From NCBI GenBank assembly GCA_965248955.1, contig OZ252212.1, positions 1,178,001 through 1,242,000 on the forward strand: a stretch of 64,000 nucleotides of DNA, read 5' to 3'. Below, piece by piece: positions 43,348 through 51,741 of the stretch. The DNA is from DAOUJH01 sp965248955 (GTDB taxonomy: Bacteria; Chloroflexota; Dehalococcoidia; Lucifugimonadales; QGNO01). The translations under genes were made by a program, and so were the position numbers. Below the pieces are notes generated by a model that saw only the letters and a program-made list of their open reading frames with translations, had not been told where the DNA came from and searched no databases. Each line of letters opens with the position of its first letter. The stretch's first letter is position 1.

Positions 43348-44222
43348 GTGCCCCGTCGCGCCGGGAGGAGGCTTGCCGCCCACAGCTTGGCTGCGAGCAG
43401 GACCTTCTCGGCGGTGGTGAGCCTGACCCGGCCGTGGAAGACGTCGAAGCGGCGTGCTTCTATCCGGTCCAGCAGCCGCGAATAAAGCCCGTGAAGGATG
43501 GAGACGCAGGCGCGGGAGCGGACAGGCACCAAGGGGAGCAGCCGGGCGCTGCTACTGTAATAGCTCCGGGCGCGCTCTGCCTGGAAGCACATCAACTCTT
43601 CGAAGCACTGGTTGACGACGCCCCTGGCCAACTCCTCCTCTGAATAACCGAAGCGGGCCAGCTCGTCTTGAGGAATGTAGATGCGGCCGCGCTCGGCGTC
43701 CTCCTGGATGTCGCGCAGGATGTTGGTAAGCTGCATGGCCAGGCCAAGGTCCACCGCGTAGCAGCGCGCCTCCGGCCGCGCATACCCAAAGACCTCGACG
43801 CAGATGAGCCCTACGGTGGAGGCCACGCCGTAGCAGTACCGGCGCAGGTCTTCAAAGGTTGCGTATCTGCTCTGGGCCGTGTCCATTTCGACGCCGCCCA
43901 CCAGCGCCTGGAACCTTGATTGCTCTATGCGGTAGGTGGCCGCCACGTCTGCCAGCGCCGTGAAGACGGGGCCCTCCGGGGCGTCGGCATAAGCCCTCTC
44001 AAGGGAACGGCGGACCTCGGCTAGCCCGGTCAGCTTGGCCTCGATGGGAGAGTCACCGTCGGCGATGTCGTCGCAGGTGCGGGCGAAGGCGTACACGGCG
44101 TAGATCGCGTGGCGCTTGGCGGGAGGAAGCGTGAGAAAGGCGAAGTAGAAGTTTCGCGCCTCTCGCTTGGCCACCTCTCGGCAGTGGCCATAGGCCTGGG
44201 CCAGGGCTCCATCCGGCGCCAT
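43344..44222 (-). CDS. hpnD: presqualene diphosphate synthase
   Basis: 292 residues of the squalene/phytoene synthase family with the two Asp-rich motifs, RTCDDIADGDS and QLTNILRDIQEDAERGRIYIPQDEL. It should condense two farnesyl diphosphates to presqualene diphosphate. The ATG at 44222 overlaps the hpnC stop (TGATG). The two neighbouring paralogues and hpnE define the role. Confidence 0.92.
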   Translation of the reverse strand: MAPDGALAQAYGHCREVAKREARNFYFAFLTLPPAKRHAIYAVYAFARTCDDIADGDSPIEAKLTGLAEVRRSLERAYADAPEGPVFTALADVAATYRIEQSRFQALVGGVEMDTAQSRYATFEDLRRYCYGVASTVGLICVEVFGYARPEARCYAVDLGLAMQLTNILRDIQEDAERGRIYIPQDELARFGYSEEELARGVVNQCFEELMCFQAERARSYYSSSARLLPLVPVRSRACVSILHGLYSRLLDRIEARRFDVFHGRVRLTTAEKVLLAAKLWAASLLPARRGT

Positions 44223-45142
44223 CACGACCGCCCGTCTGCCGACGAGGAAGGCCTCAAGATGGCAAGCCGCGCCATGGTGGAGAGCATCAGCCAGAGCTTG
44301 CGGGTTCGCGTCACCACGGGACGGCCGGTGAGCACGTCGTAGTTCTGGCGACGGATCGCCGCCAGAACAGCCATGCCTCCTCTGCTAAACAGCGCGATGT
44401 CCAGCCTTACCCGGCCGTGGAGGCGCTGTTCCAGCGGCAAGCCCCGCCGGAACAGCGCCTCCGCCCGGTCTACCTGGAAGCGCATCAGGGAGCGGAAGCG
44501 GTCGTTCACCACGCCGGCCGCCAGCTCCTCCTCCGAGTAGCCGAAGCGGGCCATGTCCTCCTGGGGGATGTAAACACGGCCCATCTGGTAGTCCCGGCGC
44601 ACATCCTGCCAGAAGTTGGCAAGCTGCAGCGCCGTGCAGGTGGCGTCGGAGAGGGCCTGCCGCTCGGTGTCTCGGTATCCCAGCACGTAGAGTACCATGC
44701 GGCCCACCGGTTCCGCCGAGTGGCGGCAGTAGTGCAGCAGATCGTCGTAGGTGCTGAAGCGGTGCTGGCGCTGATCCATGCGGTTCGCCTCTATGAGCCG
44801 GGTGAAGGGATCTGCGGGAATGTCGAAACGGCGGATGGTGTCCTGCAGCGCCACCATTACGGGATCGGTGGGTTGGCCTCCGTAGCAGAGGGACAGTTCG
44901 GCCTCCCAGTCGTTTAGGAGGGTTAGGCGGTCGCCGGGCGCTTCGTCGCCAAGGTCGTCGGTGCGGCGACAGAAGGCGTAGACGGCGAAGAGGTGCGGCC
45001 GCAGCGTTCGGGGCAGGAGCCAGGAGCCGACGGTGAAGTTTTCGTAGTGGCTGCGCGCCAACTGCTCGCAGTGCTTATAGGCCGCCCGCACTTCGCACGG
45101 GGCAAGGTTCGTACCCGCCGGGGATCCATGCCGGGTCGTCAT
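44222..45142 (-). CDS. hpnC: hydroxysqualene synthase
   Basis: 306 residues from the ATG at 45142 (MTTRHGSPAG). The motifs are CRRTDDLGDEAPG and QLANFWQDVRRDYQMGRVYIPQEDM. It is paralogous to hpnD and would turn presqualene diphosphate to hydroxysqualene. A longer in-frame opening reaches 45265 but its extra residues look non-conserved. It is the first gene of the squalene operon. No squalene-hopene cyclase lies in the window. Confidence 0.9.
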   Translation of the reverse strand: MTTRHGSPAGTNLAPCEVRAAYKHCEQLARSHYENFTVGSWLLPRTLRPHLFAVYAFCRRTDDLGDEAPGDRLTLLNDWEAELSLCYGGQPTDPVMVALQDTIRRFDIPADPFTRLIEANRMDQRQHRFSTYDDLLHYCRHSAEPVGRMVLYVLGYRDTERQALSDATCTALQLANFWQDVRRDYQMGRVYIPQEDMARFGYSEEELAAGVVNDRFRSLMRFQVDRAEALFRRGLPLEQRLHGRVRLDIALFSRGGMAVLAAIRRQNYDVLTGRPVVTRTRKLWLMLSTMARLAILRPSSSADGRS

Positions 45143-45302
45143 GCGCCTATGACCTGCCCGCAGGTTTCTAGCACGATCCTGGATGTCAGCGCCTTGCTCA
45201 TTGGAGGTGCGCTCCTCAAGAATAACGGTCAATATTATACACGATTCGCCCGCCTCCACTGTCATCCAGATGAGCAGGGGGCCCCATGTAGAGGTGGAGT
45301 GA

Positions 45303-46072
45303 CTCGCGGATCAACTCGCTAATGGTTGTAGTACAACGGCAGGGGTTGTCAAGGAAGCCATCAGCAAGTATGACTCAGAAGGTCTCGATGCCACCGTCGC
45401 CTACTACAACACCAAAGAGAGCATTGACGGCCAGTGGTACATGTTCATCCTAGACCAGGACGACATTATGCTGGCCCACGTCGCCAACCCGGACCTCGTT
45501 GGCCGACCCTCTTCCGCGGCCGTTGCACCCAACAACTATCCCGCCGGAGAGGCGGTGGTAGCCGTTGCCGACGAGGATGGCGCCTGGTTCAGCTACACCT
45601 TCACGAACCCGGCCTCGGGCGCAGTCGAGACCAAACACTCTTGGAGGGTCGAATATGACGGTCTGACCTTCGGATTAGGCTGGTATGAGCGCGGGCCCGG
45701 TAAGGCAGACGCTCCAGCTTACACCAGGGCTTTCGTAGGGCGCGCTATAGACCTGTAAACGCCATCGGCCGGGAGGACACGGTGGCTTACTACAACACCA
45801 TGGAGAGTGTGGACGGCCAGTGGTACGTCTTTATCATCGACGAGGACGGCTACACCATATCCCACCATAATCCGATGTTTAGAGGCCGGGATCCGAGCCT
45901 CCGGATCGACGCCAATGGATACTTCTACGGTGACGACTTGCTGGGCGCTACCGAGTCGGGACGCTGGGTCGGCTACGTGCTGCTCAACCCGGAAACGGGT
46001 GACGACCGGCAGAAGCACACCTGGGCGGTGCGCCATGACGGTTTGATCTTCGCGTCGGGCTGGTACGAGTAG
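45303..46072 (+). pseudogene. remnant of a tandem Cache-like sensor-domain protein
   Basis: Two related ~100-residue domains follow one another: VAYYNTKESIDGQWYMFILDQ...GWYERG (about 45390-45710) and VAYYNTMESVDGQWYVFIIDE...GWYE (45782-46072). They resemble extracellular Cache/PAS-like ligand-binding domains often fused to cyclases or kinases. The reading frame opens at 45303 with no start codon or signal sequence. A 1-nt loss near 45756 turns a likely TAC-AAC into a TAA stop before copy two. The gene is therefore 5'-truncated and frameshifted. Confidence 0.75.
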
Positions 46073-46205
46073 ACGCTAGCTGGCGCGGAGGGCTTCAGGA
46101 TCTAGCCCACGCCCAGAGACAGTGGGGAGCGTGGCAGTGACAAACTCCCGGCGGACGGCCGTCGGTTGCCCGATGTAGGAGTGCCCCTTTGTGGGCGCCC
46201 GCCTA

Positions 46206-46235
46206 TTGACACCCGCAAGCCTTGGTTGGTAGATT
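46206..46235 (+). promoter_or_regulatory. possible sigma70 promoter of hrcA
   Basis: TTGACA (46206-46211) and TAGATT (46230-46235) with an 18-nt spacer lie about 60 nt before the hrcA ATG. A GC-rich imperfect inverted repeat (46241-46249 with 46261-46269) follows. Confidence 0.45.
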
Positions 46236-46292
46236 CGAAGGGCACGCACTTGCGCGCGCGGCGAGTGCCAAGCGCAAGAACAGGCGCCAACA

Positions 46293-47306
46293 ATGCTCAC
46301 AGACCGACAGAAGCAGATACTCAACATCATCGTTGATCGGTACATTCGGAGCTCCGCTCCCGTGTCCTCCGACGTAGTGGCCGGCAAGATGGACCGCCCC
46401 GTCAGTTCGGCGACAATCCGCAACGAGATGGCGGCGCTGGACAAGGCGGGTTACATCACGCGTCCGCACACCTCCGCGGGCAGCGTCCCTTCTGACAGGG
46501 CTTACCGCGCTTACGTGGAGTCGCTGTACATACCGGACCTGCCCAGGCAGGTGCAGGAGGATATCCAGAGCAGGTTCAGCCAGGCGAACATGGAGGTCGA
46601 GGCGTGGGGGCGCATGGCGGTGCGTATGCTGGCCGGGCTTGTCCACACCCTGGCCATGATCAGCTTCCCTGCGACGGCACCTCCCCGCTGGAGGCACTTG
46701 GAGCTAGTCTACCTACAGGAGTTCCTGGCACTCCTGATAATGGTCATGGATGAGTCCAGGTTGCGCCAGCGGCTCCTGCCCCTCAAAGAGGCCATGACCC
46801 AGGACCAGCTCACCCGCGTGGCCAACAAGCTCAACGCGCTCTATTCAGGCAATACGCAGCAAGAGGTGACGGCGCGCGATCGGGAGTTCACCCCGTTTGA
46901 GTCCGGCGTCGCCGCCGCCGCCGGCGACCTGCTGAAACAGGACTACGACTCGGAACCGGCCCACTTCATAGACGGACTGCGTCACATGTTCGCGTACCCT
47001 GAGCTTGCCGCCGGCCCCACGGCGAGGAACATGCTTGAGTTGGTGGAGGACGGGGAGCTTGTGCCGGTGGTGCTGTCGCAGGCTCTCAGCGCTGGCGACG
47101 TCAACGTGACGATAGGGACGGAGCACAGGATGAATCAGCTTCACCCCTTTAGCGTTGTCTACGCGCGCTACGGGGCGCCCTCAGAGACCGGGGGCGTCGT
47201 CGCCATCCTGGGGCCCACGCGCATGAGGTACCCGGACGCCATATCCAACGTTCGCTACTTCTCCCACCTGATGACCGAAATGGTGGAAAGCCTGCACGGC
47301 AGATAA
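46293..47306 (+). CDS. hrcA: heat-shock repressor HrcA
   Basis: 337 residues with an N-terminal winged helix (LTDRQKQILNIIVDRYIRSSAPVSSDVVAGKM...SATIRNEMAALDKAGYITRPHTSAGSVPSDRAYRAYV) and the HrcA C-terminal GAF-like region (HPFSVVYARYG...GGVVAILGPTRMRYPDAISNVRYFSHLMTEM). It normally represses groESL/dnaK operons through CIRCE elements. Here it precedes dnaJ by 60 nt, with no grpE or dnaK between. Confidence 0.95.
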   Translation: MLTDRQKQILNIIVDRYIRSSAPVSSDVVAGKMDRPVSSATIRNEMAALDKAGYITRPHTSAGSVPSDRAYRAYVESLYIPDLPRQVQEDIQSRFSQANMEVEAWGRMAVRMLAGLVHTLAMISFPATAPPRWRHLELVYLQEFLALLIMVMDESRLRQRLLPLKEAMTQDQLTRVANKLNALYSGNTQQEVTARDREFTPFESGVAAAAGDLLKQDYDSEPAHFIDGLRHMFAYPELAAGPTARNMLELVEDGELVPVVLSQALSAGDVNVTIGTEHRMNQLHPFSVVYARYGAPSETGGVVAILGPTRMRYPDAISNVRYFSHLMTEMVESLHGR

Positions 47307-47351
47307 GCGGGCCCGCCCGTCGTTGCCGCTCCTCTGATACCTGAACAGTGA

Positions 47352-47357
47352 TATAAT
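47352..47357 (+). promoter_or_regulatory. -10 box very close to dnaJ
   Basis: TATAAT ends 9 nt before the dnaJ ATG, so transcription from it would yield a nearly leaderless mRNA. No consensus -35 is seen at the right distance and no Shine-Dalgarno lies before the ATG. Confidence 0.45.
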
Positions 47358-47366
47358 CGTATACCT

Positions 47367-48515
47367 ATGGCTGTGAAGAGAGACTACTATCAGGTGCTGG
47401 GCGTCTCCAACGGAGCCTCAGACGAGGAGATCAAGAGGGCGTTTCGCAAGCTTGCCCTGGAGTATCACCCCGATAGGAACAGGGAGCCCAACGCCGAAGA
47501 GCGGTTCAAAGAGGTCAACGAAGCGTACCAGGTGCTGAGCAGCAGGGAGAAGCGCTCGGCGTACGATAGGTTCGGCCACGCCGGCGTTGCGTCCAACGGC
47601 GGCACGGGGCGCGGGTTTGAAGGCTTCGATACGTTCAGCGGCTTCGGTGACATCTTCGATGCTTTCTTCGGCGGCTTTGGAGCCGCCGCACGAACCAAGG
47701 TGCGCCCCACGCGCGGCCAAGACCTTGAGCTCGGCCTGACCCTGACCTTTGAAGAAGCGGCTATCGGCACGAAAAAGAGGGTCAGGGTGTCACGCATAGA
47801 GGCCTGCGACCGGTGCCAGGGGAGCCGCAGCGAACCTGGTACGTCTGTGGAGACGTGCGGCGCTTGCCGCGGCGCCGGCCATGTGAAGCGCTCCCAGCAG
47901 AGCCTGTTTGGGCAGTTCGTCCAGGTGGCGGCCTGTCCCAGTTGCCGCGGCGAAGGCCGGGTTGTGTCGCAGCCATGCCAGAGTTGCCGTGGACAAGGCG
48001 CGGTGCGAAACACGCGGGAGCTGGACGTGGCGATTCCGGCCGGGGTTGAAGACGGTTCGCATCTGCGACTACCGGCGGAGGGAGACGCGGGCTCTCACGG
48101 CGGCCAGCCCGGCGATGTATTGCTATTGCTCAACGTGAAATGGCACCAGGTTTTCCAACGAGACGGGTCCAATCTACTTCTCAATCTTTCAATCAACTTT
48201 TCGCAGGCGGCTCTGGGCGACTCGGTGGAGATTCCCACCCTGGAAGGTACAACGCCGCTGACCATTCCCGCCGGCATACAGACGGGCTCCGTGCTCCGAG
48301 TCAAGGGCCAGGGCGTGGCCAAGGTCCATGACAGAGGACGCGGCGACCTCTTTGTTACCGTGCACGTCAGCACGCCGCGCTCGCTGGACCCCGAGGCGAA
48401 GAAGCTGTTAGAGCAGCTGGCAGGGAAGTTGAGTGGAGGCCAAGTCATGGAAGAGGACAAGGGCTGGTTCCACCGCATCAGGGATACCTTTGGGGGCGGC
48501 TCCGGGTCTAGATGA
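47367..48515 (+). CDS. dnaJ: chaperone DnaJ
   Basis: Hsp70 co-chaperone of 382 residues. The J domain (RDYYQVLGVSNGASDEEIKRAFRKLALEYHPDRN) has the HPD triad. It is followed by a Gly/Phe-rich region, then four zinc repeats CDRCQGSR, CGACRGAG, CPSCRGEG and CQSCRGQG. The first departs from CxxCxGxG in its last glycine. The C-terminal substrate-binding domain is complete. Its stop overlaps the prmA start (ATGA). Confidence 0.97.
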   Translation: MAVKRDYYQVLGVSNGASDEEIKRAFRKLALEYHPDRNREPNAEERFKEVNEAYQVLSSREKRSAYDRFGHAGVASNGGTGRGFEGFDTFSGFGDIFDAFFGGFGAAARTKVRPTRGQDLELGLTLTFEEAAIGTKKRVRVSRIEACDRCQGSRSEPGTSVETCGACRGAGHVKRSQQSLFGQFVQVAACPSCRGEGRVVSQPCQSCRGQGAVRNTRELDVAIPAGVEDGSHLRLPAEGDAGSHGGQPGDVLLLLNVKWHQVFQRDGSNLLLNLSINFSQAALGDSVEIPTLEGTTPLTIPAGIQTGSVLRVKGQGVAKVHDRGRGDLFVTVHVSTPRSLDPEAKKLLEQLAGKLSGGQVMEEDKGWFHRIRDTFGGGSGSR

Positions 48516-49423
48516 AGTGGCTGCAGCTGAGTGTTCGCACCACGCCCGAGTTCGTAGAGCCCGTCTCCGAGCTTCTCCGGCGCTATGGAGAAAGGGAAGT
48601 GATTGTCCAGGAAGAGGGCCACTGGGACCCGGACAACACCGGCGAAATGGCTCCGCCAACCTCTGTAGTGGTGATGACCTGCCTCCCCATGGGCTCAACG
48701 ACGGGCAGCCGGCGTGAGATGATAGACGTTGGCATTCGCTTGGTTTCCATCTTGCAGCCTGGCGCTTCGCTGGAAGATAGAGTTGTAGATGAGGGTGAAT
48801 GGGAAACCGCCTGGAAGTCTCGCTTCACCGTCAAGCACATTGGGAAAAGGCTGGTTCTCAAGCCTACGTGGCAGATATACCAGCCCGCGCCGGGCGACGT
48901 TCTCATTGAGCTTGATCCCGGCATGGCGTTCGGCACGGGACACCACCCCACCACTCGCATGTGCCTGGAACAGCTAGAAAGGCTGCTGGTTCCCGGCATG
49001 CAAGTCCTTGACCTAGGCACAGGCTCGGGGATACTGGCTATTGCCGCTATGAAGCTAGGCGCCGGCTGCGTAGTGGGCCTGGACACCGATGAGACGGCGG
49101 TCCAGGTGGCGCGCGCCAATGTCGAACAGAACAGGACCTGCCGGGTACAGCTCATACACGGCTCTCTGCCTCACTCCAAGGTGCAGGACGACGAGTATGA
49201 TCTGGCCCTAGCCAACGTTACCGCCAGTGTAGTCGCCTCCTCTGCCGAATCCCTCGCTCGGGCGCTGAGGAGAAACGGTGTTCTCATTGCTTCAGGCATC
49301 CTGGAGGAACGCCGGGAAGAGGTCGAAGCGGCGCTTGGGGAATCGTTCATTGTTGAGCAGTCCCTGACAGATGGCGACTGGTTGACTGTGGTGGCGCGGA
49401 AGCCGGGCTTACCATCTCAGTAG
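48512..49423 (+). CDS. prmA: ribosomal protein L11 methyltransferase
   Basis: Adds methyl groups to L11 using SAM. Its 303 residues contain DPGMAFGTGHHPTTRMCLE, the SAM motif VLDLGTGSGILAIAAMKLGA, and LALANVTASVV. The ATG overlaps the dnaJ stop by 4 nt, a common dnaJ-prmA linkage. The 3' end overlaps the convergent LysE-type gene by 15 bp. Confidence 0.94.
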   Translation: MKWLQLSVRTTPEFVEPVSELLRRYGEREVIVQEEGHWDPDNTGEMAPPTSVVVMTCLPMGSTTGSRREMIDVGIRLVSILQPGASLEDRVVDEGEWETAWKSRFTVKHIGKRLVLKPTWQIYQPAPGDVLIELDPGMAFGTGHHPTTRMCLEQLERLLVPGMQVLDLGTGSGILAIAAMKLGAGCVVGLDTDETAVQVARANVEQNRTCRVQLIHGSLPHSKVQDDEYDLALANVTASVVASSAESLARALRRNGVLIASGILEERREEVEAALGESFIVEQSLTDGDWLTVVARKPGLPSQ

Positions 49424-50056
49424 GCGTATTCCCGTGGCAAGAAAGTAGACGCCAAGAAGTCCCAGGAAGGAGCCGCAGACCAGGACTATGCCGCGGTAGA
49501 CGTTTTGGGACAGAAAACGTTTGCCGGAGGCAACGGTGGCCGAAACAAAACCGTACCAGGCCAGATCGGACAGAATATGCCCCAGGTAGAAAGAGGCTAT
49601 GCCCATCAGGCCGGCCTCCAGTGAACGCGTAATCAGCGCCGCCCCCACCGTGAGCCACCACAGGGCCCAGAAGGGGTTGCTCAAGCTGACAAAGACCCCG
49701 CCTACCAGCGGTTTCAGGCTCAGGCTCGATTGTGGTGTGCCCTGCCCTGAAAGGTAAGGGACGTCTTTGGACGGGTTTCTCAGCAGCCCCCAGCTCATCC
49801 ATACAAGGAAGCCTCCGCCCAGCAGTCCTATGGCTGCCACAACGGGGTCTGAGTTCAAGATTTGCGCCAGTCCAAAAGCCAGCGCTGCCACCGCAACCAG
49901 CTCCAGCAGGGAATGTCCGGCCACCACCAGGGGGCCTGCTATGAAGCCAATTCGGATGGTTTCCTTAATGTTGTAGGCAAGCAGAGGGCCCGGAGAGACT
50001 GCGCCGGAGAAGCCCACAAGGAACGAGTTTGCAAAGATTACAAGTATAAGCGCCAC
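49409..50056 (-). CDS. LysE/RhtB-family exporter
   Basis: A 215-residue inner-membrane protein with about six helices. It shows the family start FANSFLVGFSGAVSPGPLLAYNIKETIRIG and the central SLSNPFWALWWLTVGAALI. LysE-family members export amino acids or related small molecules. The substrate cannot be read here. A GTG start is used. It lies 39 nt after gpsA on the same strand. Confidence 0.88.
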   Translation of the reverse strand: MALILVIFANSFLVGFSGAVSPGPLLAYNIKETIRIGFIAGPLVVAGHSLLELVAVAALAFGLAQILNSDPVVAAIGLLGGGFLVWMSWGLLRNPSKDVPYLSGQGTPQSSLSLKPLVGGVFVSLSNPFWALWWLTVGAALITRSLEAGLMGIASFYLGHILSDLAWYGFVSATVASGKRFLSQNVYRGIVLVCGSFLGLLGVYFLATGIRLLRW

Positions 50057-50095
50057 AGCAATTGGTCCGTTGGGCTTGCTTACTTCAACATCGAC

Positions 50096-51106
50096 TCATT
50101 CCGGCTGGGGCGCTCTTCCCAGAAGCTCCGAGACCGCCTGTTGGGGGTCGAGTCCTTCGAAAAGAATTCGATAGGTCGCCTCTGTGATGGGCATTTCAAC
50201 ATTGAGATCGTGCGCCATCTTCATTGCCGCAGCCGTGGTGTCCACGCCTTCAGCCACGTTCGGCATGGCAGCAAGGATATCGTTCAGCTTACGTCCTTTG
50301 GCCAGATGCTCTCCCACGTACCTGTTGCGGCTCAACGGACTTGCCGAGGTTGCTATGAGGTCGCCCAGGCCTGCCAGACCTGCAAAAGTCAACAGACTGG
50401 CGCCGGCCGCCACTCCCAGCCGGGTAATCTCTGCCAGCCCGCGGGTCATGAAAGCGGCCTTTGCGTTGTTTCCGAACCCCAGCCCGTCGCTTATGCCGGA
50501 TCCAATGGCTATGGTGTTCTTCAAGGCTCCTCCCAACTCTACTCCGACCACGTCGGTGTTGGTGTAGACGCGGAAGTACGGCGTCATTATTACGGCCTGA
50601 GCCGCGCCGGCCAGCTCAGCATCTTTAGATGCGATCACGGTTGACGACGGGATCTGCTTTGCGATCTCTTTGGACAGATTGGGCCCGGACAATACACCGA
50701 TGCGGGAACTCAAGGGCTCAGGGAGCTCTTGCTCCATTACCTGGCTCATTCTGAATCCCGTACCGAGCTCCAGGCCTTTGGTGGCGCTGATGATCACTCC
50801 GGATGGATTCAGGCTGTTCCGCACCTGCTGAAGGTTTGCTCTGAATCTATTGGAGGGGACGGCTATGATGACCAGGTCCGCCATTTGAAACGCTGCGTCC
50901 GTGGAACCGGTTACGGTCAGCGTCTCAGGAAAGAGAAAGCCGGGCAGCAGACGCTTGTTCTCACGGTCGTTGCTGAGAATGCGGGCCTCTTCCTGTGTTC
51001 TGGCCCACAACGTGACCTGGTGGCCCTGAGACGCCATGAGAATCGCCAGCGTAGTGCCCCAGCCAGTGGTGCCGATCACTCCTACTCTTTTCTTGTTTTG
51101 TGTCAT
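50096..51106 (-). CDS. gpsA: NAD(P)-dependent glycerol-3-phosphate dehydrogenase
   Basis: Makes sn-glycerol-3-phosphate for phospholipids. Its 336 residues have the Rossmann start VGVIGTTGWGTTLAILMASQGH, VLSGPNLSKEIAKQIPSSTVIAS, the catalytic Lys in GGALKNTIAIGSGISDGLGFGNNAKAAFMTRGLAEI, and TFAGLAGLGDLIATSASPLSRNRYVG. The first glycine motif is GTTGWG, where the usual form is GxGxxG. Its start overlaps the plsY stop by 4 nt. Confidence 0.95.
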   Translation of the reverse strand: MTQNKKRVGVIGTTGWGTTLAILMASQGHQVTLWARTQEEARILSNDRENKRLLPGFLFPETLTVTGSTDAAFQMADLVIIAVPSNRFRANLQQVRNSLNPSGVIISATKGLELGTGFRMSQVMEQELPEPLSSRIGVLSGPNLSKEIAKQIPSSTVIASKDAELAGAAQAVIMTPYFRVYTNTDVVGVELGGALKNTIAIGSGISDGLGFGNNAKAAFMTRGLAEITRLGVAAGASLLTFAGLAGLGDLIATSASPLSRNRYVGEHLAKGRKLNDILAAMPNVAEGVDTTAAAMKMAHDLNVEMPITEATYRILFEGLDPQQAVSELLGRAPQPE

Positions 51107-51741
51107 CTTGCATGGGGCGGTAGAGCCCCGGGAGGGCCACCGCCGAACTGTAAGCGGCTTTCAGTGCCATTGATCAGACGTTGGATGTTGCCCCGATGAC
51201 GCCAGATGATCAGAGGTCCGCCGGCCGTTGTGTAAACTAGATACTGCCAGGGCGCCAAGTCCAATGCAACCATGACCGGTATTGCCGCAACCGCCACTAT
51301 TACCGCTGAAACCGACGCCAAGGAGACGTACCGACTGAAGGAGACGATGGGAACAAAGACGGCAAGAGCCAGAGCCGTCACTATAGGAGCCAACACAGTG
51401 ATGGAACCTACGGCGGCTGCGATTCCTCGCCCACCTTGGAATCTGCTGAAGACCGGCCAGTTGTGCCCTGCGACTACGGAAAGAGCGGCCAGTGCTTCCA
51501 GGAGCGGGTCGTTGCTTACAAGCTTTGCCGCCAAGACTGCAATGATTCCTTTAGAGGTGTCTGCCACAAGAACTATGACCGCCATACGGACGCCCAGTAT
51601 GCGCAGGACATTGGTTGTTCCGGTGGAACCACTTCCGTGACGGCGTATGTCAACGCCATCTTTCAGCTTCCCCATTATCAATCCCCAGGAGATGCTTCCC
51701 AACAGATACGCTCCTGGTAGAATCAACGCGTACTCAATCAC
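51103..51741 (-). CDS. plsY: acyl-phosphate glycerol-3-phosphate acyltransferase
   Basis: An integral membrane enzyme of 212 residues that acylates glycerol-3-phosphate, the gpsA product. Conserved blocks are GSISWGLIMGKLKDGVDIRRHGSGSTGTTNVLRILG, AGHNWPVFSRFQGGRGIAAAVG and IWRHRGNIQRLINGTE. The GTG start overlaps the der stop. The plsY-gpsA pair forms the start of phospholipid synthesis. Confidence 0.95.
   Translation of the reverse strand: MIEYALILPGAYLLGSISWGLIMGKLKDGVDIRRHGSGSTGTTNVLRILGVRMAVIVLVADTSKGIIAVLAAKLVSNDPLLEALAALSVVAGHNWPVFSRFQGGRGIAAAVGSITVLAPIVTALALAVFVPIVSFSRYVSLASVSAVIVAVAAIPVMVALDLAPWQYLVYTTAGGPLIIWRHRGNIQRLINGTESRLQFGGGPPGALPPHAR

Noticed and set aside
42004..45142. Carotenoid operon (phytoene synthase plus desaturase)
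   Set aside because: Two adjacent synthase paralogues coupled to one FAD oxidoreductase fit HpnCDE squalene synthesis better; no other carotenoid gene is near.
46241..46271. GC-rich imperfect inverted repeat before hrcA as a CIRCE element
   Set aside because: The right half GAGTGCCAA is close to the CIRCE consensus, but the left half mismatches and the spacer is about 15 nt instead of 9.
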